Shown here: in pieces, positions 48,271 to 58,839 of the stretch | Numbering within the stretch: the first letter of the stretch is position 1 | Layout of the letters: each line of letters starts with the position of its first letter | Source of the DNA: Lepidurus packardi | Taxonomy: Eukaryota > Arthropoda > Branchiopoda > Notostraca > Triopsidae | DNA: 64,000 nt | NCBI GenBank assembly: GCA_023053545.1 | Contig: JAKZAN010000132.1 | Span: forward strand, 32,228 to 96,227 | Direction of reading: 5' to 3' | Program-made: the position numbers and the translations under genes | The notes under the pieces: model-generated | What the model was told of the DNA's origin: nothing | The model's database searches: none | Seen by the model: only the letters and a program-made list of their open reading frames with translations

Positions 48271-49132
48271 GGAATAGGGCTAGAAAAGATCAGTTTAAAT
48301 GATTATTTGAATAGAGGTTAATAACTTTTTATTGAAGATGGATGCTTGTGCTGGAAACTTATCGTTTCGAGGTTCTCCAGTACAAACAAATCTTTAACTC
48401 AATTATATTTATCTGGGTGCGGTTTAGGATCTATTCTCCATAGGTATAGATGCTAAACTGAAATATCAATCATTTACAATTTAGAAAAATTAGGGGTGGG
48501 GCGGGTAGGTGCAGATATACTTGAGGGGGTGGGGCGGGCAGGTGCAGATATACTTGAGGGGATGGGGGTATTTTAAGACCAATACCTTGGGTCTAGTAAC
48601 CTCAACACTCAGTCCTCCATACGCGATGTCGAATTTTATCACTATTGATAATGGCCAGAATGTAGGAACCCTTTCCTAGAATCTAAGGTCTCTGCCATTG
48701 GTTCAAAGGTTTCAATCTATGCTTGGCACCAAATTTGCTGGCCAAAATCGGGAAGTTCGGGCGACAGAGGGGCAGCAACCTTAAAACGAATCCCGTCAAC
48801 CCGAAAATGATCCTAATGAGTCCCTCACATCAGTATTGGCAAGCCTCCTGTTTAAATCCTTCTAATCAGATGTACTTTTTGTTTGTTTTCATCTTTTATC
48901 ATCATTTCTTCACTAATTATTATAACCAATCGAATGCTGCCTAATTAACACACCTCTATAACTATTCCAGGCATACGTTACCTATTAAAAACCTAATAAA
49001 ACTATAACACTCTCCCCTGGATTGTTATATTGGACAAACTCTTCTGGCCTTTTCTAATGTCCCTCCCTTCCCCATTCCCTTTGTGTCTCTGCATTATTTT
49101 ATTTTACTAAACCCAACATCTCCTCTAGCCCC
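48271..49132. other. Intergenic region, possible 5' exon
   Basis: Contains the 33-bp tandem repeat (48494-48559) and, at 48626-48871, a frame in phase with the gene at 49133 (MSNFITIDNGQNVGTLSQNL...). It has recoded stops and a polar composition like coding sequence here. It could be a first exon spliced over a pyrimidine-rich stretch ending CTCCTCTAG at 49128, but the splice phase does not fit simply. Confidence 0.4.
48494..48559. repeat. Two-copy 33-bp tandem repeat
   Basis: GGGTGGGGCGGGTAGGTGCA followed by GATATACTTGA occurs twice with a period of 33 bases and one T/C difference. G-rich on the + strand, upstream of the choline-transporter-like gene's start. A recent local duplication; function unknown. 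Confidence 0.85.
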
Positions 49133-51316
49133 ATGCTCTTCTACAGAAGGTCAACTCTCCTCAAGCAAGAAATAGAATACCTCAAGTCTGAAGGACCCGT
49201 GCTCCCTCTTCTCGACCACTTCTATCCCTTCAAGCTTCATACCAATTCAGCTTTCAGATTCACGCTCCGCCACAGTAACCATCCCGGAAACCACCGCCCC
49301 AGCCAGACAGAATATCGAATTCAACAATAGTACTCGCCAACACATCTGTCGGAGCCCCGTCTCCAGCCCTCCCAAGCCTAAACCTGGATGGAGGTGTGTT
49401 TGAATCTGAACGCACATGCCAATCTAAGATCGTTTTACTTTGTCCTGTTGAATTGCTGCTTCGACCCTTCTCGACTCCAGCGCTCTGAATAATTACTAAT
49501 CAGGTTTAAGGAACTCGCCTACGCATCTCCTGCCCTCTATAAGTCGATGTTTGTGTTCTCAACAAAAAGTGGACCAGAACCCCTGCCTTTCTTCTAGATG
49601 CTTTGCTAAAAGAACTACTTGAAGAAACTGCTCGCAGAATTCCTCCAAACCCTCAGTTATAACTGCAAAGAATAGGTGCTGGCCAACCTGTCGCCCGTTA
49701 ACCAAGGCCAAAACCGCAGATAGCGAGCAGCACAGAGTAGCCTACTCACTTTGCTGGATAGGTACTCGTCGATTATAGACACTATTATGATTCTACTCCT
49801 AAGAACTCTATTGCATCGCCACGATCCTACCCAATCTGAATATCTAGACTTAGAGGCGACCATACCCACTCACAAACTGATGGAATTCTTCAATAGCGTA
49901 TTAGGACTGCGCGTAGACGCTAAGCCATTTTTTCGGGATAATGCTTACGTCATCGAGAACATCTATTGGATAAGGGAAGACTTGCCTGGTAATGGAATCA
50001 GAATCATCAGAAACTTCTGCGAGTAGATGAGCGTGGTGGAAAGCCAAAATGACGGGGAAGATTACATTTTGGAGTCGTTCAGTGATTTTGAGAGCGAGAT
50101 AAGAAAATAGCAGGAGAGTGTCAGCATAGTGTTAGCGGAGTCCTTCAGGAACAGCCTCAGATTCCTAGAAACCTACAATCCCCGTTCGGCAATCAGCGAA
50201 GATACCTCAAGCCATACTTCAGAGTCTCTCCTCCTTGAAAAGCATGTTTTCCCAGTCCTTAATGTGCTCTAAGGCTTGTAAAGCAATGCTATGACTGATA
50301 TGGGTTTTACCAAAACGGCTACCATGAGCAAAAATCATCGTCGAAGCACCTCAGGGCATATAAACAGTAGTGCTTCGATGGAGAAGGCTGAAAGGTGCAG
50401 CACCCTCAATAACGCCGTGGATCATAACTTTGAAGCTACTTCCTAAGACAAACCCCACATCCAATTTTAAAATGTTGGCAACGTCGAGCTGGCCACTGTC
50501 TAATAAAGCTCTGGAGACACTTCCCCCCAAAATAAAAGCGTCCAAGGCTTTATTATTCTCCCAAAGCCAGAGAGCCCTACTAAATTCCAAGTGTGCTGCG
50601 AAGCAGTCTCTTACTCTGCACTCACAACTGCACTCACAACCCCCAAGCAATAAAATTTCGTAAAAACCCCATTCTTTGAATATCCGAAAGCACTCAACGA
50701 TAATTACGAACACTTCGACAACAGATTGACACGTATAAGAGGGGCCATCAATGGTCTAAATAAGCAGTCAGTCCCCTAGTTGGTTGATATCTCTGCAGTT
50801 CCTGATTTCCCACACTCCGCTGCTCTGGCGAATAGTAAGGGATCTCAAGGCTTCCCCAATTAATCCAGGAATGACAGTCTCTAAAATGGTCGGAATATGA
50901 AGACCAGCATGTTCCACCCCAATAACTACAGGAACTACCACCAAAGTGGCGTCCCGAGTAGGTTTCGAAACGACGACTCTGCTTCTCGGACGAGTTCCAT
51001 CCTCGGACACACTCCCGAATGTAGCAAGTAGAAGCAACGTAAGGTCTCGCTGCCCAAAGAAAGATTACCCCGCAAACTCAACCCATTGCGAAAACTCAGC
51101 ATTTACAGGGATGTTGAGAACAGCCTATAATTAGTTACTTCTACAACTCGCTCAATATCTGTAACCGGTTCATCACGTGCGAGCGCGAGTCCTGCTCGGG
51201 CAAATGGCATGCCAACAGTACACTTCACGTACGCGAGCCCCCCTCTGACGCGTACGGTGATCCCTGCGAACCTGCCTCGAGCCTTCGGGGGACAAAGGAT
51301 AGTGCTCCGAAACTGA
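49133..51316 (+). CDS. Unassigned 727-residue protein
   Basis: One frame of 728 codons open from ATG 49133 to TGA 51314-51316, including about 20 recoded stops. The N-terminal 300 residues are helical and hydrophobic-patterned (QIMILLLRTLLHRHDPTQ-type segments, IENIYWIREDLPGNGIRIIR). From about residue 330 the protein is Ser/Asn/Gln-rich and likely disordered, ending in a basic Pro/Arg-rich tail. No family recognised. It is the reason the GC-rich patch at 51.2-51.3 kb is read as coding and not as an RNA. An upstream in-phase segment may add an exon. Confidence 0.65.
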
Positions 51317-51538
51317 GTGTGCCGTACTATCCAATCAATATCATCTACATATCTATAATTCTACTTAATAATATCTGCAATACTTTTTAGTCTGAAGTTT
51401 GTTTTATCCGATCAGAAAGTGTCTTTATCTGGATTTTATAAATCCTTTACTCTCGATAGGACAGGATTTATCTTGAGAAGCTGTATCAGAAATTACCTAA
51501 TAATCTTTAATTCTATTACTCCCACTCTCTGATCCCTC

Positions 51539-52117
51539 ATGCTCTCGTCCTTCGCTACTGTCTTGTGCTCTGCCCTGCTCTTCACCGCCTGTCTCGCAAG
51601 CTCCTGTGCCAACCCTCCTCCTGCAGCCCACTTCGACATTCTCAAATACCAAGGAGTGTGGTACGAGCTAGCCAAATACCAGACCTTCGGAGGAGGCATC
51701 TTCGAACACGGATGCAAGTGCACAAAGATCGATATTGGATATTCCAACAACATCGTCACTGCCGTCCAGTCATGCGTGCAGAATAGTAAGAATGTCTCTG
51801 TCAATGCTGTCCTTGTGCCTGACCCTGTCTCCAATGGTAAATTTGTGGAAAAGATCTACGTTAGCTCGGTGGACTACTGGGTGATTTACCTCGATGCTGA
51901 CCATGCCATCGAGTATGACTGCAAGACCAGCACGCTCGGAGAGACCAACTACTGTATCCACCTCATGTCACGTAAGCCCACGGGCACTGCAGAGGAGATC
52001 AAGATGCTTAGCGATTACGCACTATCCCTGGGACTGAACAGGAACAACCTGAACATCCAAATTACTGAGCAAACTAACTGCTGGAACAGTGCTTAACGTT
52101 GGCTCACCTCATAGTGA
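51539..52117 (+). CDS. Secreted lipocalin
   Basis: 192 residues with a signal peptide (MLSSFATVLCSALLFTACLA). Lipocalin motif 1 is clear: FDILKYQGVWYELAKYQT (family DxxkyxGxWYexak), and the strand ILVPDPVSNGKF, VSSVDYWVIYLDADHAIEYD matches motif 2 and 3 positions in apolipoprotein D-like proteins (YxVxxtDYxxYA). Six or more cysteines suggest disulphides and an extracellular or vacuolar site. Lipocalins bind small hydrophobic molecules. A standard-code TAA at 52094-52096 is recoded; TGA follows seven residues later. Confidence 0.9.
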
Positions 52118-52272
52118 TAATCGATATCTAGAGTACATGCAGTATTTTATGAATTTTCTTTGATTTTTCCTGATTAAGCCTGTACTTCCTGTGAAAAACT
52201 CTCAACCGATGCAATCCATAGAATGACAGAAAATAGTATACATATAAGACAAGCACAAGTATCATTAGTATA

Positions 52273-54015
52273 TCAGTTTCCTCCCTCGAAGAAGTCTGCG
52301 AGGTTGACGTGTTCCAACAGTTTGTGGAAGTATGAATCCATCGTTATCTTGAACCCACGAGAAAAGGCTTCAATCTTGATGGTTTCCTTGAGTTTCTCCA
52401 TTTCTGCATCATAGCTGAGGGTGTTAAGCGATCTCCAATACACCTCGTTTGTTAATAGCATATAGTAAAAGTAGCAGTTCTCGTCAAAGCTGTAGTACTT
52501 GTGATGAGAATTTACGATGACTGGTAGGGCTACGAAGTAGACAGGCACATAAGGCAGATACTTCTCATCGATGAAGAATCTAGTCAGTTGCAAAATAGCG
52601 GCAGGGTGGTTAGTCTTCATGAAATGGACCAACAAAGGTTCAACTAGATAGATCTTGCTCCTCCCTAACAGCTATAGAATGATCTGTATGTCATCTATTG
52701 TCGCCTCCATGGTGCGTAGGTTCATGACCTTCAGCTCAAGCATTACCTGAAATTCATCCTAAGAGAAACCCAAGTAAGCTTTACACTCATTCAGAATCAT
52801 GATCTAGCGCAAGGTATACCGATTGTACTCCTTGGAACACTGTTTAGAGAGCCAAGAACTCAGGTAGGCCTCTGAACGGTATTCGGGGTGCTTGAGCTGT
52901 ATCTTCCTGATTGCATACAGCAACTGTATGTTAGTCTAGTTGAAGATTTCGACTGCATTCACAAAAATCAGAGAGTACTGTTTTGTGAGCTCAGGGTTAG
53001 CTTATTTGGGTTCAGTTTTCAGGGTCTAGTTATTCGCTTTAGTCTGCTAAATGCTTTCCTATTCCTTGAGCACTTTGTACTTTTTCCATAGATTCGAGCC
53101 ATTCTGCATCGCGAAACCGAGGAGCCTTTCCACAAATGTCAGGAACTCCTGGCAGTAGAAACTTCGATTTGCTAGAACAAAGGCGATTTCGCTGAGCTCC
53201 TCCAATAAAGAGGCGGGCCTAATGATATCATCAAACATACACCTCTCGACCTTACTCTCTGACATTATGAAGAACTCCTCCATCTGCACCTGATTGAGCT
53301 TCGCTATCCATGACAGGAACCACAAATAGACATCTTCCCAGAAGTAGTCTTCGTTGATTCCGTATTTGTAGAGACAGGAGACAATGTTTCGCATTTCTTT
53401 GAGGTTGTACTTGCGCTGTCTGATGTGCAGAGTCAGGACCTAGAGGAACTGCCGATAGAGCTGGACAACCCTTTCCTTCACCCAGTCGTTCTCTACATTT
53501 TCCTTGACATTTTTGAAGGCGATGATAAGAGCGTAAATTTAATCATACTCATCATCGTATTTTCGTTGGAGAACAAAGTCACAGATGCTGATCCAGGCTT
53601 ATGAGGTGTAATTTCCGAGTTTGGCGAGTGTGAGTGCGAAGGTACCGAGACAGGCGAAGTCATCAGGATCATGGAACCTGCCTATAATTTGTTATCGCAG
53701 GATGTCGAACTCCAGGTAGTAGTAGTTGGACTTTTTCTGGAGCTCGAAGACTTGGGCAAGACGGTAGAATAGCAGTATGCGTTAGTTAAGAGTGAACTAG
53801 TACTTTTTGCTGCGAATGAGGGAGCAAAGGTACTCTATGTTGGTGAGGGTGTGGATATTGAAGCGATCCTTGACAGAACGGGTCTTCTGGCGAAAGATGC
53901 CTTGATCGTATTCAGTGTAGAGACGAGTGAGTTATTGTGTGGGTCCTTGCGTGGAGAACTTGGTGATAGGTGGACGGAAGAGAGAAACAAGAAATGGGGA
54001 GTATTTTCTGATCAT
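52273..54015 (-). CDS. Helical mitochondrial-type protein
   Basis: 580 residues in one exon from ATG at 54013-54015 to TGA. N-terminus MIRKYSPFLVSLFRPPITKF is a typical mitochondrial targeting peptide. The body is alpha-helical with repeated two-helix units (NIEYLCSLIRSKKYQF, FACLGTFALTLAKLGNYTSQ, MRNIVSCLYKYGINEDYFWE). This pattern (paired helices with a Gly or Asn turn) is shared by FASTK-type and heptatricopeptide RNA-processing factors. No C-terminal RAP domain is seen. It is divergent from, and about 290 bp away from, the RAP-domain gene at 54.3 kb. Confidence 0.62.
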
Positions 54016-54302
54016 TCTTATGGACGTAGGAACTGGTTCTTGTTTTTGGGGTAATTTACAAAAAAGATTGAGCGAATGAATCGTAGAAAGTAGAATTAGG
54101 GGTAACCAAGGGATACACTCTTCTTAAGAATCCACTCTGCTGTAGGAGTAATCTGTACTCTGGAGTAAGCAGACCAAGATACGAATTGCATTATCACTGG
54201 CCTCCCCGGTAGATTCTTACTAATAAGCTTAACATCTAACCCGAAATTGGATGCCAATATCGTTGCTTTTTAATAATCAGTGGCTTAATATCTGTACACC
54301 CC

Positions 54303-55953
54303 ATGATCCCTACTCGTCAACTGTGCAGGCTCTTCTGCACTCTCAAGGCTCACTACAAACCAGAAGTCGTTACCTTCGTCACAGACTATCTCAAGAACAC
54401 ATCTGACCAGATCTGGAACGATAAGTTCGCGCAGAAAACATAATAAATCAAGAACTCTCTCGCCCAGCATAAGCACTAGAAGTATACTACTCTACTCCTC
54501 GCCTACCTCTACTTCAACCGCAAAGTCAACCTCGCATCGACCGAAAAGGAGCCAGACCTCCAATGCGAAACAAAAGTCTAGGAATTCACCACAGCTGTGA
54601 GTCTCATGAGAAGCAACACTCCTGCCGATATTGTTGAACAAATGGCCAAGTATGCTGCTGACCCTGCCAACGCCATAACTAACCCCAACGTATTTGTAAA
54701 GTTACTCAACATTCTCAACCTCTCGAAATCCACCAATACAAGTAGCATATCCAAACTGGTAGTAAGCTGCCCCATTAGCATCGACTCCCTCAACACTTAC
54801 GAGATAAAACTACCCAAATATATCTACACACAGATTCTAGATAGAAGATTCAGGCAGATCAAATAGTCGTTGAAGGATACTTTGGCAGGCGAAAAACCCA
54901 ACCAGGCTTCGGCACAGACTGTGATCTTGAGGAGCGTCAAGGTAATGAGCGCTATTTCCTTCCGGCCTCAAGCACAGTCTCTCTAAAATATTTCATTCTT
55001 CTCCTAACTCTGGGAATCGATCTACAACAAGTTCTCAGTCAAGCACATGAGTAACTTCCAAAAAATTGAACTGTTCAGACACATGGCTACCAGTGGAATC
55101 AAGTTCCAGTCCCTTGAAAGACAGATCATCTTGAACCTGACTGAGTTGCTTGGGAAGAACTAGTACAGTAATTTCCACAATTTGATGGAGCTTCTCAGGA
55201 GCTGTCTGATGCTCAATGCAGCAGGTTCCCAAGCTCTGGCCCGCAATGCCGCCCCGCAAATACTGTTCGTACTGCTTTTCCTTCTGACTCCTAAAGAATC
55301 TGCTTACCACGGATAACAAATTCCTTATAGAACTGGCGATGACCTACATTCGGTGCAGGATCTTCGAAGTGGATTTCTGGACACATTACCTGCGAGATAT
55401 CATGAACGTCGTAGAAAAGTCTTCGGGGACACGCTACGAGTACTATATCTACACGATTCAGCAGATATTCACGAGGCACACGGAGTCCCCACTGGTTTTG
55501 AAGCAGCTATTTGAGCACAAGACACTCTCCGACACGAGTTACTCTGAAATCGCAGAGAAACCGAATCCCTAGCTGTTTAGAGAGTTGTACATCCAAAAGT
55601 ATGGGCCCGATCGGTTCAACTTGGTTGTTTACGAATACCCGCCCATAGTCGAGTAGCTGAACGCCAACTCCATTCCATACTCTAGAAACAACTTCGGTAC
55701 TTTTTTTATTCTTTTGATTATGTGTTTACTGGCATTAGTGGGAATATGCTTTGTGGACTTCCTGTTGGCTGAGAGCAAGACATGTTTGCGAGTGTTCGGG
55801 CCACGACACTTCACGCGCAACATCGAGAAGAACGAGGCAGAGTTGAACCCGATCTACAAACTAGAAAACGATATGCTCGAGATCGAAGGGTACAAAGTGG
55901 TGGTGGTACTGCTGCACGAAATCAACCTTTTCCGGGCTTCCTAAGTGCTGTGA
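54303..55953 (+). CDS. RAP-domain mitochondrial-type protein
   Basis: Exons 54303-55268, 55297-55696 and 55739-55953; introns 28 and 42 nt; 526 residues. N-terminus MIPTRQLCRLFCTLKAHY could target mitochondria. The middle is helical repeat. The C-terminal RAP domain is visible after splicing: VGICFVDFLLAESKTCLRVF, GPRHFTRN, LENDMLEIEGYKVVVV (family VDxaxpexkiaiEvdGPsHF and LxxxGykVv). The Glu of the usual EIDGP is Val-Phe here. Known RAP proteins process organellar RNA. The second intron is a multiple of three with no stop, so retention would insert a hydrophobic stretch. Confidence 0.85.
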
Positions 55954-56173
55954 TTGATTCTACGCAGAACTATTCTGATGTAATATATGAAATATTATTG
56001 TACACATTAAATAGATTATGCAAGTCTCATTCATTGCAGAGCCAGGGACGGGCGGGGGGATTTGGTTTGGGATTACCTCCTGATTCCTTACTTAGTCTTG
56101 TCTGTTATATTGATCCTGCTTAGAGGCGGAGGCGAGAGGGGTTCAACAGCTCCCTTGCGTTCGGCAATTAGCG

Positions 56174-56485
56174 TCAGAGATAGTTTTTTGGGGGAGTTTC
56201 GCGGGTCTCAGGCTGCTCTTTTCGGAGTTTCTGGCGATGGTCGATGCTTCCACTTCCCAACTCACGGATAGAAGGAGCTTGGTCAATTTTTTCCAATGCA
56301 TTTTGGGAGATCTTCTGGATAAAGGAAGATTTGAAGAGGGGTTAGCTAGACTTGATTTTATGGTAGTGTTTGCATTTGTGGCAGAAGCGGAACACGCAGT
56401 TGTCTGCGGTTGCGATGGTCTCAGAATCTATAGGTTTAGGAGGCGAGATTTCCTGTGGCTCATTTTTACAGGGATTACTATTCAT
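56174..56485 (-). CDS. Small Cys/His protein, unassigned
   Basis: 103 residues from ATG at 56483-56485 to TGA at 56174. It has a short Cys/His cluster, CVFRFCHKCKHYHKIKSS, that could bind one zinc ion, followed by a charged helical part (FIQKISQNALEKIDQAP). No family recognised. One recoded TAA. Confidence 0.5.
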
Positions 56486-56662
56486 GCCAAGGATCTGTAG
56501 TTCTTGAGTATCAAAATATACGATAAGTTAAAAACTACTCCAAGCTCAAGACTCGGTTATTTTCCCCATATCCGTCTACAAAATTATAGACAATTTAATC
56601 TAATATCGAATGAAAAAGTTTATCAAAGGTTTTATGCTAAAATTGATTTTTTAGTATGCTAA

Positions 56663-58427
56663 TCATAAAAACAGAGGAGGCATCCTTGCCCGGCAGACTG
56701 GGCACTCCAGCTTCACGTCGATCCATTCCATAAGACAGCTCTTGTGGTACATATGGTTGCACGGTGCTCTCATCACCTTCACGTTCTTCAGCTATAAGAG
56801 TGGCTAGTCAAGACTCTCATCTCCCGGCTGCAAATCAGGGTTGATATGCAGAGGATTTAAGCAAATAGGACAGTCCGGGATATCCTCAGGCGAAGCCACT
56901 TTGCTCATGCTTAATTTATATTCATAGCAGTAGTAGCCTGGGATGAATCTCTTGGGAACAAAGAAGCGAGGACCTTTTACGTATTGCAAATACAGGAACA
57001 AAATCTAAATGATATAATTGAGTGAGAAGAAGTACCTGGAACGCAAAAAGAAGAGTCCAGACGACTCCGAAGCTGATGGAGGGGTGGAAGGTGAAGATGT
57101 TATGGGGGCACACTCTCTCGTATAGCGGCAGGATGAAGCGACGCAGACCCAGGAACCCGAAAATGTACAGAGGGTAGAATCCCGGGTTGTTGGTCTTCTT
57201 GGCGTTGCGGAAGATCTGCGGCAAGAAGTAAGTGCATTGGACTGACAGAAGAGAGAGCTCATTGGGGAAGAGGAACATGATCGTAATGTAGGTCAACATA
57301 CCGATGTCTAGAAGAGAGTAATGAAGCATGAGAAGAGGGAGTACAGAATATAGCATAGTATGTGAGAAGTTTTCGGCGGGAGATGTTGATCTGGCGCTGT
57401 TTCCACAGCTGAATCATGAGACGGATATCGATGAGGGTGGTCTGGACTGAGAACAACAGGATCGGAATCACGTAGTACAGGTAGTATTTCTGAGGTCCAC
57501 ACAATTATGTACGAGGAGAGTCATTAAAAAAATATTACCCCTTCGTTCATGAGATGCATGACAAACATTAAAGTAAAGTACAGATCCTGGGCTGTACAGA
57601 GGCAGACAGTCGCGAAGGAAATTTTGGTCGCAGGAATAGTCTGGTTCCTGATGTCGACGATTAGCTTAACATTGGCGGACATCTCAACGATCACGAGCAG
57701 ACTGACGAAGAGGCAGTACCAGGCTATGCGGGCTTCCTAATATTACTAATAAATAGTACCATTGTGTAGTGTCTCGCATTTTCCACAAAAAATGCGAACT
57801 GGCATCTCTGAGGCGATATGTTCAGCCCATCGAACTTGTAGCTCACAGTTGTTTTGTCGGGGTCAGTGACTCCGTCCGGACGCGTCAAAGACAACTAGAA
57901 AGAGGCTTGGCACATGGCATTTTATCGTAGAAGCCCTTTGTCAAAAAGCTCCACAACAACCTAACTAGACTCTGAAGACCAAGCTCTATAAATCGATGGA
58001 ATAAAAATTTGAGGAGAAACAAGCATGTGTTGGGTTGGTCGGTAGATACTGTATTGTAGAATTAAAGTCAGGGAGCTGGAATAAAAGCTGAACGGCCTTG
58101 AGGTCGTGATAGATGGGGTCGAATATTGTGATGAGGGCTGAATTGGGGGATGTAGTAGAGGAGGTTTAGTTGTAGTAGAAGAGTAAGTGGGCGATTCCTT
58201 GGTGCGAGTCCAGGTAGTTAAAGAGTTTATCAGTCTATGGGTTGTTATACGGGTAGAGATACCGGAGGGAGGCTCGAGTAGTATGTGGCATTGAAATGCT
58301 CGAAGGTCAGATAGCTAAGAGTGGAGTTTTAGTCCTGGAAGGAAATGTTGGGGGAGAGGGACGCGGAAAACCCGGTAAGAAAACAAAGAAAAAACAAAAG
58401 TGTCAGCGAGGGTATATGTTTCCACAT
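56663..58427 (-). CDS. Tul1/Dsc1-like membrane RING E3 ligase
   Basis: Seven exons: 58263-58427, 57971-58234, 57760-57948, 57539-57736, 57345-57489, 57036-57307 and 56663-57004. Introns are 28, 22, 23, 49, 37 and 31 nt; 524 residues. A signal peptide (MWKHIPSLTLLFFLCFLTGF) leads into a lumenal domain, then about seven membrane segments (YCLFVSLLVIVEMSANVKLI, MLTYITIMFLF, FGVVWTLLFAFQILFLYLQY), the family signature GPRFFVPKRFIPG, and a C-terminal RING-H2 (CPICL, APCNHMYHKSCLMEW, ECPVCRARMPP). Yeast Tul1 and fission yeast Dsc1 have this order and act in Golgi/endosome protein quality control. The 22-nt intron is supported by frame only. Confidence 0.88.
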
Positions 58428-58688
58428 AGTTTTTGATTGGGTGATTTATATTATGGGACAGCTCGACTCAGAAAATATGATATTAGATCCCATAGATTTT
58501 TAAAGCAAGGGGGTCTCGACTTCTTAGATGGGTTTATAACAGTCGTCGGTATCCTTCGAATTCAAGGCATCCGAGATGATTGAGGCAATATGCTATAAGA
58601 AAAGAAGCTGGTCTGGGGAGCCTGGACGGCTTCCTGCTAGGAACAGACGTCGCTAATATAAAGTAGATGTGGGCACCGTATAACGAAT

Positions 58689-58761
58689 GGGACTGTAGCT
58701 CAGTTGGTAGAGCGCTTGATTTGCATTCAAGAGGCCTGGGGTTCGATTCCCCACAGTTCCA
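58689..58761 (+). tRNA. tRNA-Ala (anticodon TGC)
   Basis: 73 bases folding as a cloverleaf: acceptor GGGACTG pairs with CAGTTCC, D arm GCTC..., anticodon stem CTTGA/TCAAG around loop TTTGCAT (anticodon TGC), variable loop of five, and T arm TGGGG TTCGATT CCCCA. The G3-U70 wobble pair, the alanine identity element, is present (G at 58691 opposite T at 58758). Discriminator A at 58761; a T5 run at 58764-58768 fits Pol III termination. No intron. Confidence 0.97.
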
Positions 58762-58839
58762 AATTTTTCTAAATCCCATGCATTACATTTTTGAATCTCA
58801 TAACTAAAAGTCAACAACATGTAGGCAATCTATTCAAGA
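58762..58839. other. Short spacer between tRNA and MORN gene
   Basis: Holds the T-run terminator of the tRNA and AT-rich 3' flank of the minus-strand MORN gene. The wider gap 58428-58839, apart from the tRNA, shows nothing else. Confidence 0.4.

Noticed and set aside
50351..51037. Minus-strand ORFs over the gene at 49-51 kb
   Set aside because: They overlap the long plus-strand frame and resemble no protein; shadow frames.
51180..51310. GC-rich patch that looked like a structured RNA
   Set aside because: It lies inside a 728-codon open frame with recoded stops that ends just beyond it, so it is read as coding.
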